A stretch of DNA of 7,626 nucleotides from Candidatus Luteimonas excrementigallinarum (GCA_019115725.1 DXCY01000011.1:1-7626), one strand, 5' to 3'; positions 1-6,820 are shown, counted from the first letter of the stretch. Notes: generated by a model not told the origin, from the letters alone. Numbers and translations: made by a program.

Positions 1-66
1 GGCGAGCTCCTCCGGGGACAGCTCGCGTCCCCTGGCCGGGCCCCGCCCCCGCGCCTGGCTGCTCAA
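1..66 (-). CDS. holA: DNA polymerase III subunit delta, N-terminal fragment (runs off left edge)
   Basis: Only about 22 codons are visible. HolA is the clamp-loader delta subunit that opens the beta clamp. Reading leftwards on the minus strand, the frame encodes an Arg/Gly-rich stretch and then ELSPEELA, which resembles the start of Xanthomonas-type HolA as I remember it (MEL.PEQLA). The position directly after lptE is also the conserved place for holA in gammaproteobacteria. The only in-frame NTG before that motif, apart from a CTG inside it, is a TTG at 66-64. It shares four bases with the lptE stop (TTGA). The frame just upstream, inside lptE, is open but has no NTG codon. That start would add about 14 residues before the conserved ELSPEELA. 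No Shine-Dalgarno is visible, so translation is probably coupled to lptE. Identity rests on context plus a short match; the start is less certain than the identity. Confidence 0.6.
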   Translation of the reverse strand, partial: MSSQARGRGPARGRELSPEELA

Positions 67-563
67 AGTTCGCGCGAGGCGCCGTCGATCCGGCGCACGA
101 TCGAGGCGACCATGTCACGCCGCATCTCGCGGCTGAGCAGCTCGCGCTCGCTGTCCGCGCCGGTCAGGTCCGACGGGCTCTGGATGTAGTCGCGGGCCAG
201 CTCCACCGCCTGCTGCGGCACCAGGTCTTCGCCGTCGGCGCGCACCAGTTCGAATACCACCGCATAGCGCAGGGTGTATTCCTGGGCGCGGCCGCGGGCG
301 TCGATGCTGATCGGGGTGCTGGCCCAGCGTTCGGACAGGATCCGCAGCCGCGCCACCTCCTCGTTGCGGCCGCGACCCTCCACCACCGTGGCGCCGGCGC
401 GCAGCAGGGCCTGGGACAGGGAGTCGGCCAGCGGACTGTAGCGCCCCTGGCCATCCACCTGGATCGGGCCCAGATCGGGCGGCAGGCTCAGTGCGCTGCG
501 CAGCTGGAAACCGCAGCCGGCAAGGACGAGGGCAAGGATGAGGGCGGTTGCGGCTCGGATCAT
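63..563 (-). CDS. lptE: LPS-assembly lipoprotein LptE
   Basis: This encodes a 166-residue outer-membrane lipoprotein. In known systems LptE plugs the LptD barrel and helps deliver lipopolysaccharide to the cell surface. The protein begins with a short basic start, a hydrophobic helix (residues 4-15) and a lipobox LAGC with the lipidated cysteine at position 17. The family's hallmark GFQLR follows at once, then an alpha/beta body (residues about 30-160) including an EYTLRYAVVFEL strand and a C-terminal helix EMRRDMVASIVRRI. The frame stays open far upstream, even into leuS, but the lipobox fixes the start at 563-561, because a longer start would bury the signal peptide. No Shine-Dalgarno precedes this ATG. 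It sits 92 bp downstream of leuS and overlaps the presumed holA start by four bases, as expected for the leuS-lptE-holA cluster. Confidence 0.93.
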   Translation of the reverse strand: MIRAATALILALVLAGCGFQLRSALSLPPDLGPIQVDGQGRYSPLADSLSQALLRAGATVVEGRGRNEEVARLRILSERWASTPISIDARGRAQEYTLRYAVVFELVRADGEDLVPQQAVELARDYIQSPSDLTGADSERELLSREMRRDMVASIVRRIDGASREL

Positions 564-598
564 GGGTGCAGTGTGGCTGAGGGGTCGACGGGCGGCAA
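564..598 (-). promoter_or_regulatory. Weak sigma70-like pair that could give a leaderless lptE mRNA
   Basis: On the minus strand TTGCCG (598-593) is followed after exactly 17 bp by CACACT (575-570), and six bases later comes the lptE ATG. If this is a promoter, transcription would start on or next to the A of the start codon, giving a leaderless message. That would fit the lack of a Shine-Dalgarno before lptE. The -35 box matches the consensus at four of six positions and is identical to the one proposed for the amidohydrolase operon. The -10 box matches at only three of six, so this is tentative. Confidence 0.3.
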
Positions 599-643
599 GA
601 TTAACAACCCGGCGGTGGGCCACGTGCATGCGCCCGCCGCCGG
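594..643 (-). terminator. Hairpin between leuS and lptE, possible terminator or attenuator
   Basis: In the minus-strand transcript, CCGGCGG (643-637) can pair with CCGCCGG (615-609). After one C/A mismatch the inner GGGC (635-632) pairs with GCCC (620-617), leaving an 11-base loop. The descending arm is followed by GTTGTTAATCTT (608-597), which is moderately T-rich but not a pure T-run. The position, just after the leuS stop, suits an intrinsic terminator or partial attenuator that would uncouple leuS from lptE. No covariation or expression evidence is available here, and GC-rich DNA forms such stems easily. Confidence 0.4.
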
Positions 644-655
644 TCCGGGCACTGT

Positions 656-3415
656 TCAGCCGGCCACGATGTTGACGATCCGGCCGGGCACCACGATCAC
701 CTTGCGCACCTGCACGCCTTCCAGCGCGCGGGCCACGCCGGGCTCGGCCAGTGCCTGGGCCTGGATGGCCTCGCGCCCGGCATCGGCCGGCACTTCGATG
801 GTGCCGCGCAGCTTGCCGTTCACCTGCACCGCCAGGGTGGCGGTGTCGCGGGCCAGCGCCTCGGGATCGACACTGGGGAACGGCACGTCTTCCAGCAGCG
901 TTTCCCCGTGGCCCAGCATCTGCCACAGGCGGTGGCAGGTGTGCGGGGTGATCGGATTGAGCAGCAGCACCATGGCCTGGAACACCTCGTGGCGCAGCGC
1001 CCTGCCGTTGCCGGAAGGATCCTCATAACGGGCCACGCTGTTGAGCAGCTCCATCACCGCGGCGATGGCGGTGTTGAAGGCGTAGCGGCGCCCGTAATCG
1101 TCGCCCACCTTCTGGATGGTCTGGTGCAGCTGGCGCCGCAGGGTGCGTCCGGCGGCGTCCAGCGCGGCCTTGTCCAGCCCGGCAACCGGGCCGCCCTGGG
1201 CGTGCTTTTCCACCTGCACCCAGAGCCGGCGCAGGAACCGGGCCATGCCCTCCACCCCGGCCTCGCTCCACTCCAGCGACAGCTCCGGCGGCGAGGCGAA
1301 CATCGAGAACAGGCGCACGGTATCGGCGCCGTAGCGGTCGATCATGGCCTGCGGGTCGACGCCGTTGTTCTTCGACTTGGACATTTTCTCCACGCCACCA
1401 ATCGCCACCGGGCGGCCATCGGCACGCAGGATCGCGCCGGTCACCTTGCCCTTGTCATCGCGGGTGACATCCACCTCGGCCGGGTTGAACCAGCTCTTCG
1501 ATCCGTCCAGGTTTTCGCGGTAGTAGGTGTCGGCAATCACCATGCCCTGGGTGAGCAGGCGCCGGGCCGGCTCGTCGCTGTCCACCAGGCCCTGGTCACG
1601 CAGCAGCTTGTGGTAGAAGCGGAAATACAGCAGGTGCAGGATCGCGTGCTCCACGCCGCCGATGTACTGGTCCACCGGGGTCCAGTAGTTGGCGCGACCA
1701 TCCACCATGTCGGTCGCACCGGGCGAGGTGTAGCGGGCGTAGTACCAGCTCGATTCCATGAAGGTGTCGAAGGTGTCGGTCTCGCGCTCGGCCGCCGCGC
1801 CGCATTGCGGGCAGCTGGTCTTGCGCCACTCCGGGTCGGCCTTGATCGGCGACTGCACCGTGCCCGAGGCGAATGCGTCCTCCACGTCTTCAGGCAGCAC
1901 CACCGGCAGCTGGTCTTCCGGTACCGGCACCGCGCCGCAGTCGTCGCAGTACACCACCGGGATCGGACAGCCCCAGTAGCGCTGGCGGCTCACGCCCCAG
2001 TCGCGCAGGCGGAAGTTGACCTTGCGCCGGCCGATGCCCTCGTCTTCGAAACGCTTCGCCAGCGCGTCGAAGGCGGCGTCGAAGTCCATGCCGTTGTATT
2101 CGGCGGAATTGATCAGGTGGCCGTGCTCGACATAAGCGCCTTCCTGTTCAATGTGCTCCATGTATTCGCGCACCACGGCCACCGCGGCCGAGGTGTCGTA
2201 CGCATCCACATGGCCGCCGGACAGCGCCGCCTGGAACGGATCCACGTCGGCCGCCACATCGCGCACCAGTTCGTCCAGCGCGTCATGCACCGCCGGCGGC
2301 ACCACCACCGGGCGCACTGGCAGGCCGTACTGTTTGGCGAACTCCCAGTCGCGCTGGTCGTGGGCCGGCACCGCCATCACCGCACCGGTGCCGTAGCCCA
2401 TCAGCACGAAGTTGGCCACGTAGATCGGCACGTCCTCACCGGTGACCGGGTGGATAGCCCACTGCCCGGTGGCCATGCCGCGTTTTTCCTGCACGTCCAG
2501 ATCTGCCTCGGACACGCCGCCCTTGCGCAGTTCTTCGATGAAGGCGGCCAGCTCCGGATTGTCCTTCGCGGCCTTCTGCGCCAGCGGATGTTCAGCGGCG
2601 ATGGAGATGAAGGTCACGCCCATCAGCGTGTCCGGACGGGTGGTATAGACCTTCAGCAGCTCGTTCTCGCCATCGACGCGGAAGCCGAACTCCAGGCCCT
2701 CGCTGCGGCCGATCCAGTTGCGCTGCATGGTCTTGACCGATTCCGGCCAGCCATCCAGCGTGTCCAGGCCATCCAGCAGCTCCTGGGCGTAGTCGGTGAT
2801 CTTCAGGAACCACTGCGGGATCTCGCGCTTTTCCACCTCGGCCCCGGAGCGCCAGCCCTTGCCGTCGATGACCTGCTCGTTGGCCAGCACGGTCTGGTCC
2901 ACCGGGTCCCAGTTCACCACCGCGTTCTTCCGGTAGGCCAGGCCCTTCTTCATCAGCCGCACGAACATGCGCTGTTCGTGCACGTAGTAGTCCGGCGAGC
3001 AGGTGGCGAATTCGCGGCTCCAGTCGATCGCGTAGCCCAGCGCCTTGAGCTGGCCGCGCATGTGGTCGATGTTGGCGTAGGTCCACTTGGCCGGCGCGGT
3101 GCGGTTGTTGATCGCCGCGTTCTCAGCCGGCAGGCCGAAGGCGTCCCAGCCCATCGGCTGCAGCACGTTCTTGCCTGTCATGCGCTGGTAGCGGCTGATC
3201 ACGTCGCCAATGGTGTAGTTGCGCACGTGGCCCATATGCAGCGCACCGGAGGGGTACGGCAGCATGGACAGACAGTAGAACGACGGCTTGTCCGGATCCT
3301 CCGTCACCTGGAAGGCGCGGGTGTCATCCCAGAAACGCTGGGCATCGGATTCAACCCTGGCGGGCTGGTAGCCGGCCTGGTCGGCGGCAGGGGAAGCGGA
3401 TTCGGACACGGGCAT
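656..3415 (-). CDS. leuS: Leucine--tRNA ligase
   Basis: This encodes a class I aminoacyl-tRNA synthetase of 919 residues that charges tRNA(Leu) in the cytoplasm. Visible landmarks are the [11 protein letters not shown] signature with HIGH motif HMGH at 60-63; the editing (CP1) domain with its threonine-rich TTRPDT at 258-263 and the HDQRD aspartates D353 and D356; [14 protein letters not shown]; a zinc-ribbon-like pair CDDC (490-493) and CPQC (535-538); [23 protein letters not shown] at 677-681; and the C-terminal [11 protein letters not shown]...[16 protein letters not shown]. It is longer than E. coli LeuRS (860) mainly through extra sequence after the HDQRD motif. A GTG at 3457 would add 14 residues, but the ATG at 3415 fits the family better. 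Neither start has a strong Shine-Dalgarno. It is the first visible gene of the leuS-lptE-holA cluster. Confidence 0.98.
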   Translation of the reverse strand: MPVSESASPAADQAGYQPARVESDAQRFWDDTRAFQVTEDPDKPSFYCLSMLPYPSGALHMGHVRNYTIGDVISRYQRMTGKNVLQPMGWDAFGLPAENAAINNRTAPAKWTYANIDHMRGQLKALGYAIDWSREFATCSPDYYVHEQRMFVRLMKKGLAYRKNAVVNWDPVDQTVLANEQVIDGKGWRSGAEVEKREIPQWFLKITDYAQELLDGLDTLDGWPESVKTMQRNWIGRSEGLEFGFRVDGENELLKVYTTRPDTLMGVTFISIAAEHPLAQKAAKDNPELAAFIEELRKGGVSEADLDVQEKRGMATGQWAIHPVTGEDVPIYVANFVLMGYGTGAVMAVPAHDQRDWEFAKQYGLPVRPVVVPPAVHDALDELVRDVAADVDPFQAALSGGHVDAYDTSAAVAVVREYMEHIEQEGAYVEHGHLINSAEYNGMDFDAAFDALAKRFEDEGIGRRKVNFRLRDWGVSRQRYWGCPIPVVYCDDCGAVPVPEDQLPVVLPEDVEDAFASGTVQSPIKADPEWRKTSCPQCGAAAERETDTFDTFMESSWYYARYTSPGATDMVDGRANYWTPVDQYIGGVEHAILHLLYFRFYHKLLRDQGLVDSDEPARRLLTQGMVIADTYYRENLDGSKSWFNPAEVDVTRDDKGKVTGAILRADGRPVAIGGVEKMSKSKNNGVDPQAMIDRYGADTVRLFSMFASPPELSLEWSEAGVEGMARFLRRLWVQVEKHAQGGPVAGLDKAALDAAGRTLRRQLHQTIQKVGDDYGRRYAFNTAIAAVMELLNSVARYEDPSGNGRALRHEVFQAMVLLLNPITPHTCHRLWQMLGHGETLLEDVPFPSVDPEALARDTATLAVQVNGKLRGTIEVPADAGREAIQAQALAEPGVARALEGVQVRKVIVVPGRIVNIVAG

Positions 3416-3476
3416 GGACAACTGTGCGAGGGGACCGGAAAGCCTACCGCAGCGCACAAAGTCCCGCCATCTGGCT

Positions 3477-3502
3477 GGGCCGGCTTGCCGTCCGGGCCGG
3501 CC
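3477..3502. repeat. Inverted repeat flanking the -35 box of the amidohydrolase operon
   Basis: GGCCGGC (3478-3484) and GCCGGCC (3496-3502) form a 7-bp inverted repeat with an 11-bp spacer that contains the proposed -35 hexamer. The octamer GGGCCGGC also occurs as a direct repeat (3477-3484 and 3494-3501), 17 bp apart. It could be an operator. In DNA this rich in GC, a chance origin is quite possible. Confidence 0.3.
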
Positions 3503-3513
3503 GTGCTTCTAAT
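3485..3513 (+). promoter_or_regulatory. Sigma70-like promoter for the amidohydrolase-SemiSWEET operon
   Basis: TTGCCG (3485-3490) and TCTAAT (3508-3513) are separated by exactly 17 bp and match the sigma70 consensus at four of six and five of six positions. TCTAAT stands out as AT-rich in a GC-rich intergenic region. The expected transcription start is near 3520, leaving a leader of about 20 bases with a GGGGAA ribosome-binding-like stretch at 3530-3535, before the ATG at 3541. This is the best promoter candidate in the window. Direction and position fit the downstream operon. Confidence 0.6.
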
Positions 3514-3540
3514 GGCAGGATTCCGGACCGGGGAACCCGC

Positions 3541-4848
3541 ATGCACAGACTCCTGATCGCCACGCTGGTGGCCGTCGCCGCCCTGCCCTGCGCCCCGGCT
3601 GCCAACGCAGCCGGCGTCGCGATCCTCGACTGCGGAAAACTGTTCGACAGTCGCAGTGGACGCATGCTCGGCCCGCACACGGTGACAGTCCGCGAGGGCC
3701 GCATCGAGAGCGTGGTGCCCGGTAGAGCGGCTCACACTTCCGACGGCGATCGGATCAACCTGCAGTCCCATACCTGCCTGCCGGGCTGGACCGACCTGCA
3801 TGTGCACCTGGGCAGCCAGTCCAGCCCGCAGAGCTACGCCGAGGGCTTCCGCCTGGACCCGGTGGACCACGCCTTTCGCGCCGCGGGCTATGCGGAAGAG
3901 ACCCTGCTGGCAGGTTTCACCAGCGTGCGTGACCTGGGCGGCGAGGTAACCCCGCACCTGCGCGATGCGATCAACCAGGGCCTGGTGAAGGGCCCGCGCA
4001 TCTTCGCTGCCGGCAAATCGATCGCCACCACCGGCGGCCACGCCGATCCCAGCAACGGCTGGAACTCCATGCTCTCGCACCTGATGGGTCCGCCCGGCCC
4101 GACCGAAGGGGTGATCAACTCGATCGAGGACGCCCGCCAGGCAGTGCGCCAGCGCTACAAGGAAGGCAGCGACGTGATCAAGATCACCGCCACCGGCGGG
4201 GTGCTGAGCTATGCGCGCTCGGGCGACGCGCCGCAGTTCACCGTCGACGAGATCCGTTCGGTGGTCGAGACCGCCCATGACTACGGCTACCGGGTGGCCG
4301 CCCACGCCCACGGCGAGGAAGGCATGCGGCGGGCGGTGGAAGCCGGGGTCACCAGCATCGAACACGGCACCCACATGAGCGACGAGGTGATGCAGCTGAT
4401 GCGCGAACGCGGCACCTGGTACGTGCCGACCATCCACGCCGGGCGCTTCGTCGCCGACAAGGCGCGCGAGGACGGCTACTTCCCCGAGATCGTCCGGCCC
4501 AAGGCGGCAGCCATCGGCGCGAAGATCCAGGACACCTTCGCCCGAGCGTACCGGGCCGGGGTGCCGATCGCCTTCGGCACCGACATGGGCGTGGGCCCGC
4601 ACGGCGACAATGCGCGCGAGTTCATCTACATGGTCGAAGCAGGCATGCCGGCGGCCGAGGCGCTGCAGACGGCCACGATCCACGCGGCCGAGGTGCTGGG
4701 CGTTGACGACCAGGGCCGGATCGCGCCGGGCATGCGCGCCGACATCATCGCCCTGGCAGCAGATCCGCTGGAAACGATCGAGGCGGTGATGGATGTGCGC
4801 TTCGTGATGAAGGACGGCACCGTGTTCAAGCACGCGGACGCCCCATGA
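3541..4848 (+). CDS. Exported metal-dependent amidohydrolase (Xaa-Pro / Xaa-Lys/Arg dipeptidase-like)
   Basis: This encodes a 435-residue protein with a Sec-type signal peptide (hydrophobic core about 4-15, likely cleavage after ANA at 21-23), so it should act in the periplasm or outside the cell. The rest is an amidohydrolase-superfamily TIM barrel with the full binuclear-metal set. H87 and H89 lie in TDLHVHLG, K214 (the probable carboxylated lysine) in DVIKITATGG, H255 in VAAHAHGE, H275 in IEHGTH, and D348 in FGTDMG. A C-terminal part, GRIAPGMRADIIAL, completes the flanking beta-sandwich. Exported relatives I know of cleave dipeptides ending in proline, lysine or arginine, but others in the imidazolonepropionase-like group have different substrates, so the substrate here is inferred. 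C31 and C79 flank the N-terminal sandwich and could form a disulfide. It has its own promoter and overlaps the next gene as ATGA. Confidence 0.88.
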   Translation: MHRLLIATLVAVAALPCAPAANAAGVAILDCGKLFDSRSGRMLGPHTVTVREGRIESVVPGRAAHTSDGDRINLQSHTCLPGWTDLHVHLGSQSSPQSYAEGFRLDPVDHAFRAAGYAEETLLAGFTSVRDLGGEVTPHLRDAINQGLVKGPRIFAAGKSIATTGGHADPSNGWNSMLSHLMGPPGPTEGVINSIEDARQAVRQRYKEGSDVIKITATGGVLSYARSGDAPQFTVDEIRSVVETAHDYGYRVAAHAHGEEGMRRAVEAGVTSIEHGTHMSDEVMQLMRERGTWYVPTIHAGRFVADKAREDGYFPEIVRPKAAAIGAKIQDTFARAYRAGVPIAFGTDMGVGPHGDNAREFIYMVEAGMPAAEALQTATIHAAEVLGVDDQGRIAPGMRADIIALAADPLETIEAVMDVRFVMKDGTVFKHADAP

Positions 4849-5096
4849 GCATCGAATGGCTCGGCTACGCCGCCGCGGTGCTGACCTCCATCGCGTTCGT
4901 GCCGCAGGCGCTCAAGACCATCCGCAGCCGCGATACCAGCGGAATCTCGCTGGGGATGTACGTGATCTTCACCGTGGGTATCGGCTTCTGGTTCGCCTAC
5001 GGAGTGGCACTGGGCTCATGGCCGATGATCCTGGCCAACATCACCACCTTCGTGCTGGCGGGCACCATCCTGGCGCTCAAGCTGCGCCACGGCTGA
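4845..5096 (+). CDS. SemiSWEET / PQ-loop (MtN3-type) transporter
   Basis: This encodes an 83-residue, three-helix membrane protein of the SemiSWEET family. Known bacterial members dimerise to form a passive sugar carrier. The helices are about 4-24, 36-54 and 59-79. The PQ motif is at P20-Q21 in SIAFVPQALKTIRSRDTSGIS. W49 in FWFAYG and N65 in LANITTF sit where the family has the tryptophan and asparagine lining the substrate pocket. The length is typical and all core motifs are present, so it is probably functional. The start overlaps the amidohydrolase stop as ATGA without its own Shine-Dalgarno, which implies translational coupling. The substrate cannot be read from sequence. Sugars are the default, but PQ-loop relatives such as cystinosin and PQLC2 carry amino acids, which matters given the dipeptidase-like partner. 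Confidence 0.88.
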   Translation: MSIEWLGYAAAVLTSIAFVPQALKTIRSRDTSGISLGMYVIFTVGIGFWFAYGVALGSWPMILANITTFVLAGTILALKLRHG

Positions 5097-5106
5097 CCTT
5101 GTATGA

Positions 5107-5167
5107 GCCGGGGCCCCGTCGGCGGTCCGGCACGCCCACTCCCGGATGCGTGGCTATCTGCCGGGAG
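5107..5167. other. Convergent intergenic region with short inverted repeats
   Basis: The 77 bp between the SemiSWEET stop (5096) and the DUF998 stop (5174) holds CTCCCGG (5139-5145) and CCGGGAG (5161-5167), a 7-bp stem with a 15-base loop. A smaller GCCG/CGGC pair around a GGGGCCCC palindrome lies near 5107-5123. Neither has a T-run on either strand, so I do not call a classical terminator. The stems may still help separate the two convergent genes. Confidence 0.3.
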
Positions 5168-5173
5168 CTGGAT

Positions 5174-5761
5174 TCACGCGGCTTCGCGCGCACGGCCCGT
5201 CCCTGCGAGGGTCACAGGGAGCCACAGCAGCCAGGCAGCGAGCGCAATCCGCTGGGCGATGGGGGGCTCCAGCAGCGTCGCCGGGATGAACATCATCGCC
5301 AGCAACATCACCACCGCCACGCCGGTGACCAGACGGATGCGCGGCATGCCCATAGCCAGCAATGGCGCACCCGCAGCAAACGCGACCCACCAGGCCAACC
5401 ATGCGGCCGCATGCAGCCCGCTGCCCGGCCCGTCCACATCGGTGGGGTCCAGCGAAAACACGCCCTGGGCCGCGAAGGCCAACGCCGACAGCAGCAGAAT
5501 CCGGGCGCCGATCCGCGGCAGCCACCCGGCCTGGGTCGGTAGCGTGCGATACAGCCCCAGCGCTACCAGCGCCGCGAGCAGGCCGGGCAGGATGAATCCG
5601 GCAATGTTGAAAGCCAGCGCTCCCGGCACGGCATCCGCCCCCAGCAGACCCAGCGGATGGATCCGGTGGGAATAGCCCTCCAGGCCGGCGCCGGCCGCCA
5701 CTGCGGCAGCCAGGCAAAACAGACCTGCAAGGCCCGCGGCCGCCGTCATCCATCGCCTCAT
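5174..5761 (-). CDS. DUF998 family integral membrane protein
   Basis: This encodes a 195-residue hydrophobic protein with about six membrane helices (roughly 5-25, 48-71, 84-103, 117-138, 143-163, 169-187). The family-like features are HPLGLLG with FNIAGFILPGLL (residues 35-62) and the loop between helices 3 and 4, FSLDPTDVDGPGSGLHAAAW (residues 102-121), with its acidic residues and histidine. The function of DUF998 proteins is not established and I do not assign one. The start at 5761-5759 is chosen because it begins directly before the first helix and has GGAG (5772-5769) seven bases upstream. The frame continues to a possible start at 5827, which would add 22 residues with two cysteines and no ribosome site I can see. 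It is convergent with the SemiSWEET gene and divergent from cnoX. Confidence 0.8.
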   Translation of the reverse strand: MRRWMTAAAGLAGLFCLAAAVAAGAGLEGYSHRIHPLGLLGADAVPGALAFNIAGFILPGLLAALVALGLYRTLPTQAGWLPRIGARILLLSALAFAAQGVFSLDPTDVDGPGSGLHAAAWLAWWVAFAAGAPLLAMGMPRIRLVTGVAVVMLLAMMFIPATLLEPPIAQRIALAAWLLWLPVTLAGTGRAREAA

Positions 5762-5808
5762 TCCGCTGCTCCAGCGTGTTCGCAGAACGCATATTGTCCC
5801 GCACGTTG

Positions 5809-5822
5809 CCGCGCATGCGCGG
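5809..5822. promoter_or_regulatory. Perfect 14-bp palindrome in the divergent DUF998/cnoX region
   Basis: CCGCGCATGCGCGG is its own reverse complement over all 14 bases. It lies 48 bp from the DUF998 start and 99 bp from the cnoX start, a position suited to a repressor or activator dimer site acting on either gene. A poor -10-like GACAAT for DUF998 lies just beyond it on the minus strand. No regulator is known to me for this exact site. Confidence 0.3.
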
Positions 5823-5833
5823 TCCAATCCGCC

Positions 5834-5855
5834 ATGCCGTCACATGCCCCGGCAT
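5834..5855. repeat. Short inverted repeat upstream of cnoX
   Basis: ATGCCG (5834-5839) and CGGCAT (5850-5855) form a 6-bp inverted repeat with a 10-base spacer in the cnoX upstream region. It could be an operator or a small leader hairpin. I found no convincing sigma70 pair for cnoX in the surrounding sequence. Confidence 0.2.
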
Positions 5856-5920
5856 ATCCGCGGCTTGGATTCCCGACATACCGCCACCATGCTTGTGGGA
5901 TCTGAAAAGGAAACAGCCGA

Positions 5921-6820
5921 ATGAGCAACCAGCCTGCCGCCTCTCCCCACGTCTTCGACGCCACCGCCGCGGACTTTGAAACCGGGGTCCTGCAGAAATC
6001 CACGCAGGTTCCGGTGCTGATCGACTTCTGGGCCGAATGGTGCGGCCCGTGCAAGACCCTCGGGCCGATCCTCGAAAAGGTGGCCGCGGAATACAACGGC
6101 GCCTTCGTGCTGGCCAAGGTGGATGTGGACGCCGAGCAGCAGCTGGCCGCTGCCTTCCAGATCCGCTCCATTCCCACCGTGTTCCTGCTGGTCAACGGCC
6201 AGCCGGTGGACGGCTTCGCCAGTGCGGTGACGGAAGGCGAGCTGCGCGAGTTCCTCAAGCGCAACGGTATCGAGCCGGCCGCTCCGGCGCTGGAAGGCTT
6301 CGAATCCGACGATGCCGACCCGGCGGTGGCCGCATCCGCCAGGCCGGTGGATCCGCACGCCGAAGTGGCGCGGCTGCGCGACCAGGCACAGGCCGAACCG
6401 GACAACGACGGCCACAAGCTCGATCTCGCGCTGGCCCTGCTGCGCACCGGCGCCACCGACGAGGCCGGCAAACTGCTCGACGCCCTGCCCGCCAACCTGG
6501 CCACCGATGACCGCGCCGTGGCTGCGCGCGCCCGGCTCAGCTTTGCCGCCCTGCTGGCCGACGCACCCGCACCGGCCGAGCTGGAAGCCGCGATTGCGGT
6601 GGATCCTGCCAACCTGGGCGCCCGCCACCTTCTGGGCGTGCATCTGATCGTCGCTGGCGACGCCGAGGCCGGCCTGGAGCAGTTCATCGAAATGCTGCAG
6701 CGCGATCGTGACTTCAACGATGGTCTGCCGCGCAAGGCACTGATCGACGCGTTCCAGATCGTCGAGGATCCCGCCGTGGTCGGCCGCTATCGCCGGAAGA
6801 TGGCCTCGCTGCTGTTCTGA
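5921..6820 (+). CDS. cnoX: Thioredoxin-TPR co-chaperone CnoX (YbbN)
   Basis: This encodes a 299-residue cytoplasmic protein. In E. coli CnoX (YbbN) is a holdase activated by hypochlorous acid that hands clients to DnaK/J and GroEL and protects cysteines. Residues about 10-118 are a thioredoxin fold with LIDFWAEWCGPCKTLGPILE (active cysteines C41 and C44) and the cis-proline loop RSIPTVFLL (P85). A loose acidic/Ala-rich linker (about 118-145) leads to a TPR-like helical half (about 146-295) ending in the family-typical YRRKMASLLF. E. coli CnoX lacks the WCGPC pair, whereas this protein keeps it, so disulfide reductase activity like that described for Caulobacter CnoX is likely. AAAAGGAAA (5905-5913) gives a good ribosome site seven bases before the ATG. 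It probably forms an operon with the DUF4442 gene 8 bp downstream. Confidence 0.93.
   Translation: MSNQPAASPHVFDATAADFETGVLQKSTQVPVLIDFWAEWCGPCKTLGPILEKVAAEYNGAFVLAKVDVDAEQQLAAAFQIRSIPTVFLLVNGQPVDGFASAVTEGELREFLKRNGIEPAAPALEGFESDDADPAVAASARPVDPHAEVARLRDQAQAEPDNDGHKLDLALALLRTGATDEAGKLLDALPANLATDDRAVAARARLSFAALLADAPAPAELEAAIAVDPANLGARHLLGVHLIVAGDAEAGLEQFIEMLQRDRDFNDGLPRKALIDAFQIVEDPAVVGRYRRKMASLLF

Noticed and set aside
564..926. N-terminal extension of the lptE frame into leuS
   Set aside because: The lipobox signal peptide begins at 563. The upstream part is Arg/Gly/Ala noise antiparallel to nothing and lies inside leuS coding sequence in another frame.
3413..3540. Promoter for leuS on the minus strand
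   Set aside because: I looked for -35/-10 pairs and saw only poor matches such as TAGGCT without a properly spaced -35, so no call is made.
908..3556. Very long plus-strand open frame (about 880 codons) opposite leuS
   Set aside because: It is a high-GC antisense shadow of leuS. Its translation is rich in His, Arg, Val and Gln with no domain, and leuS is unmistakable on the other strand.
3304..4833. Minus-strand open frame of about 509 codons opposite the amidohydrolase
   Set aside because: It mirrors the codons of the amidohydrolase, shows no motif, and overlaps the leuS start and the promoter region.
5103..5675. Plus-strand open frame after the SemiSWEET gene
   Set aside because: It is the antisense of the DUF998 membrane protein and has no recognisable features, whereas the minus strand gives six coherent membrane helices.
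5762..5920. Sigma70 promoter for cnoX
   Set aside because: TTGGAT (5865-5870) with CATGCT (5888-5893) has 17-bp spacing but a poor -10 match, so it is not strong enough to list as a feature.
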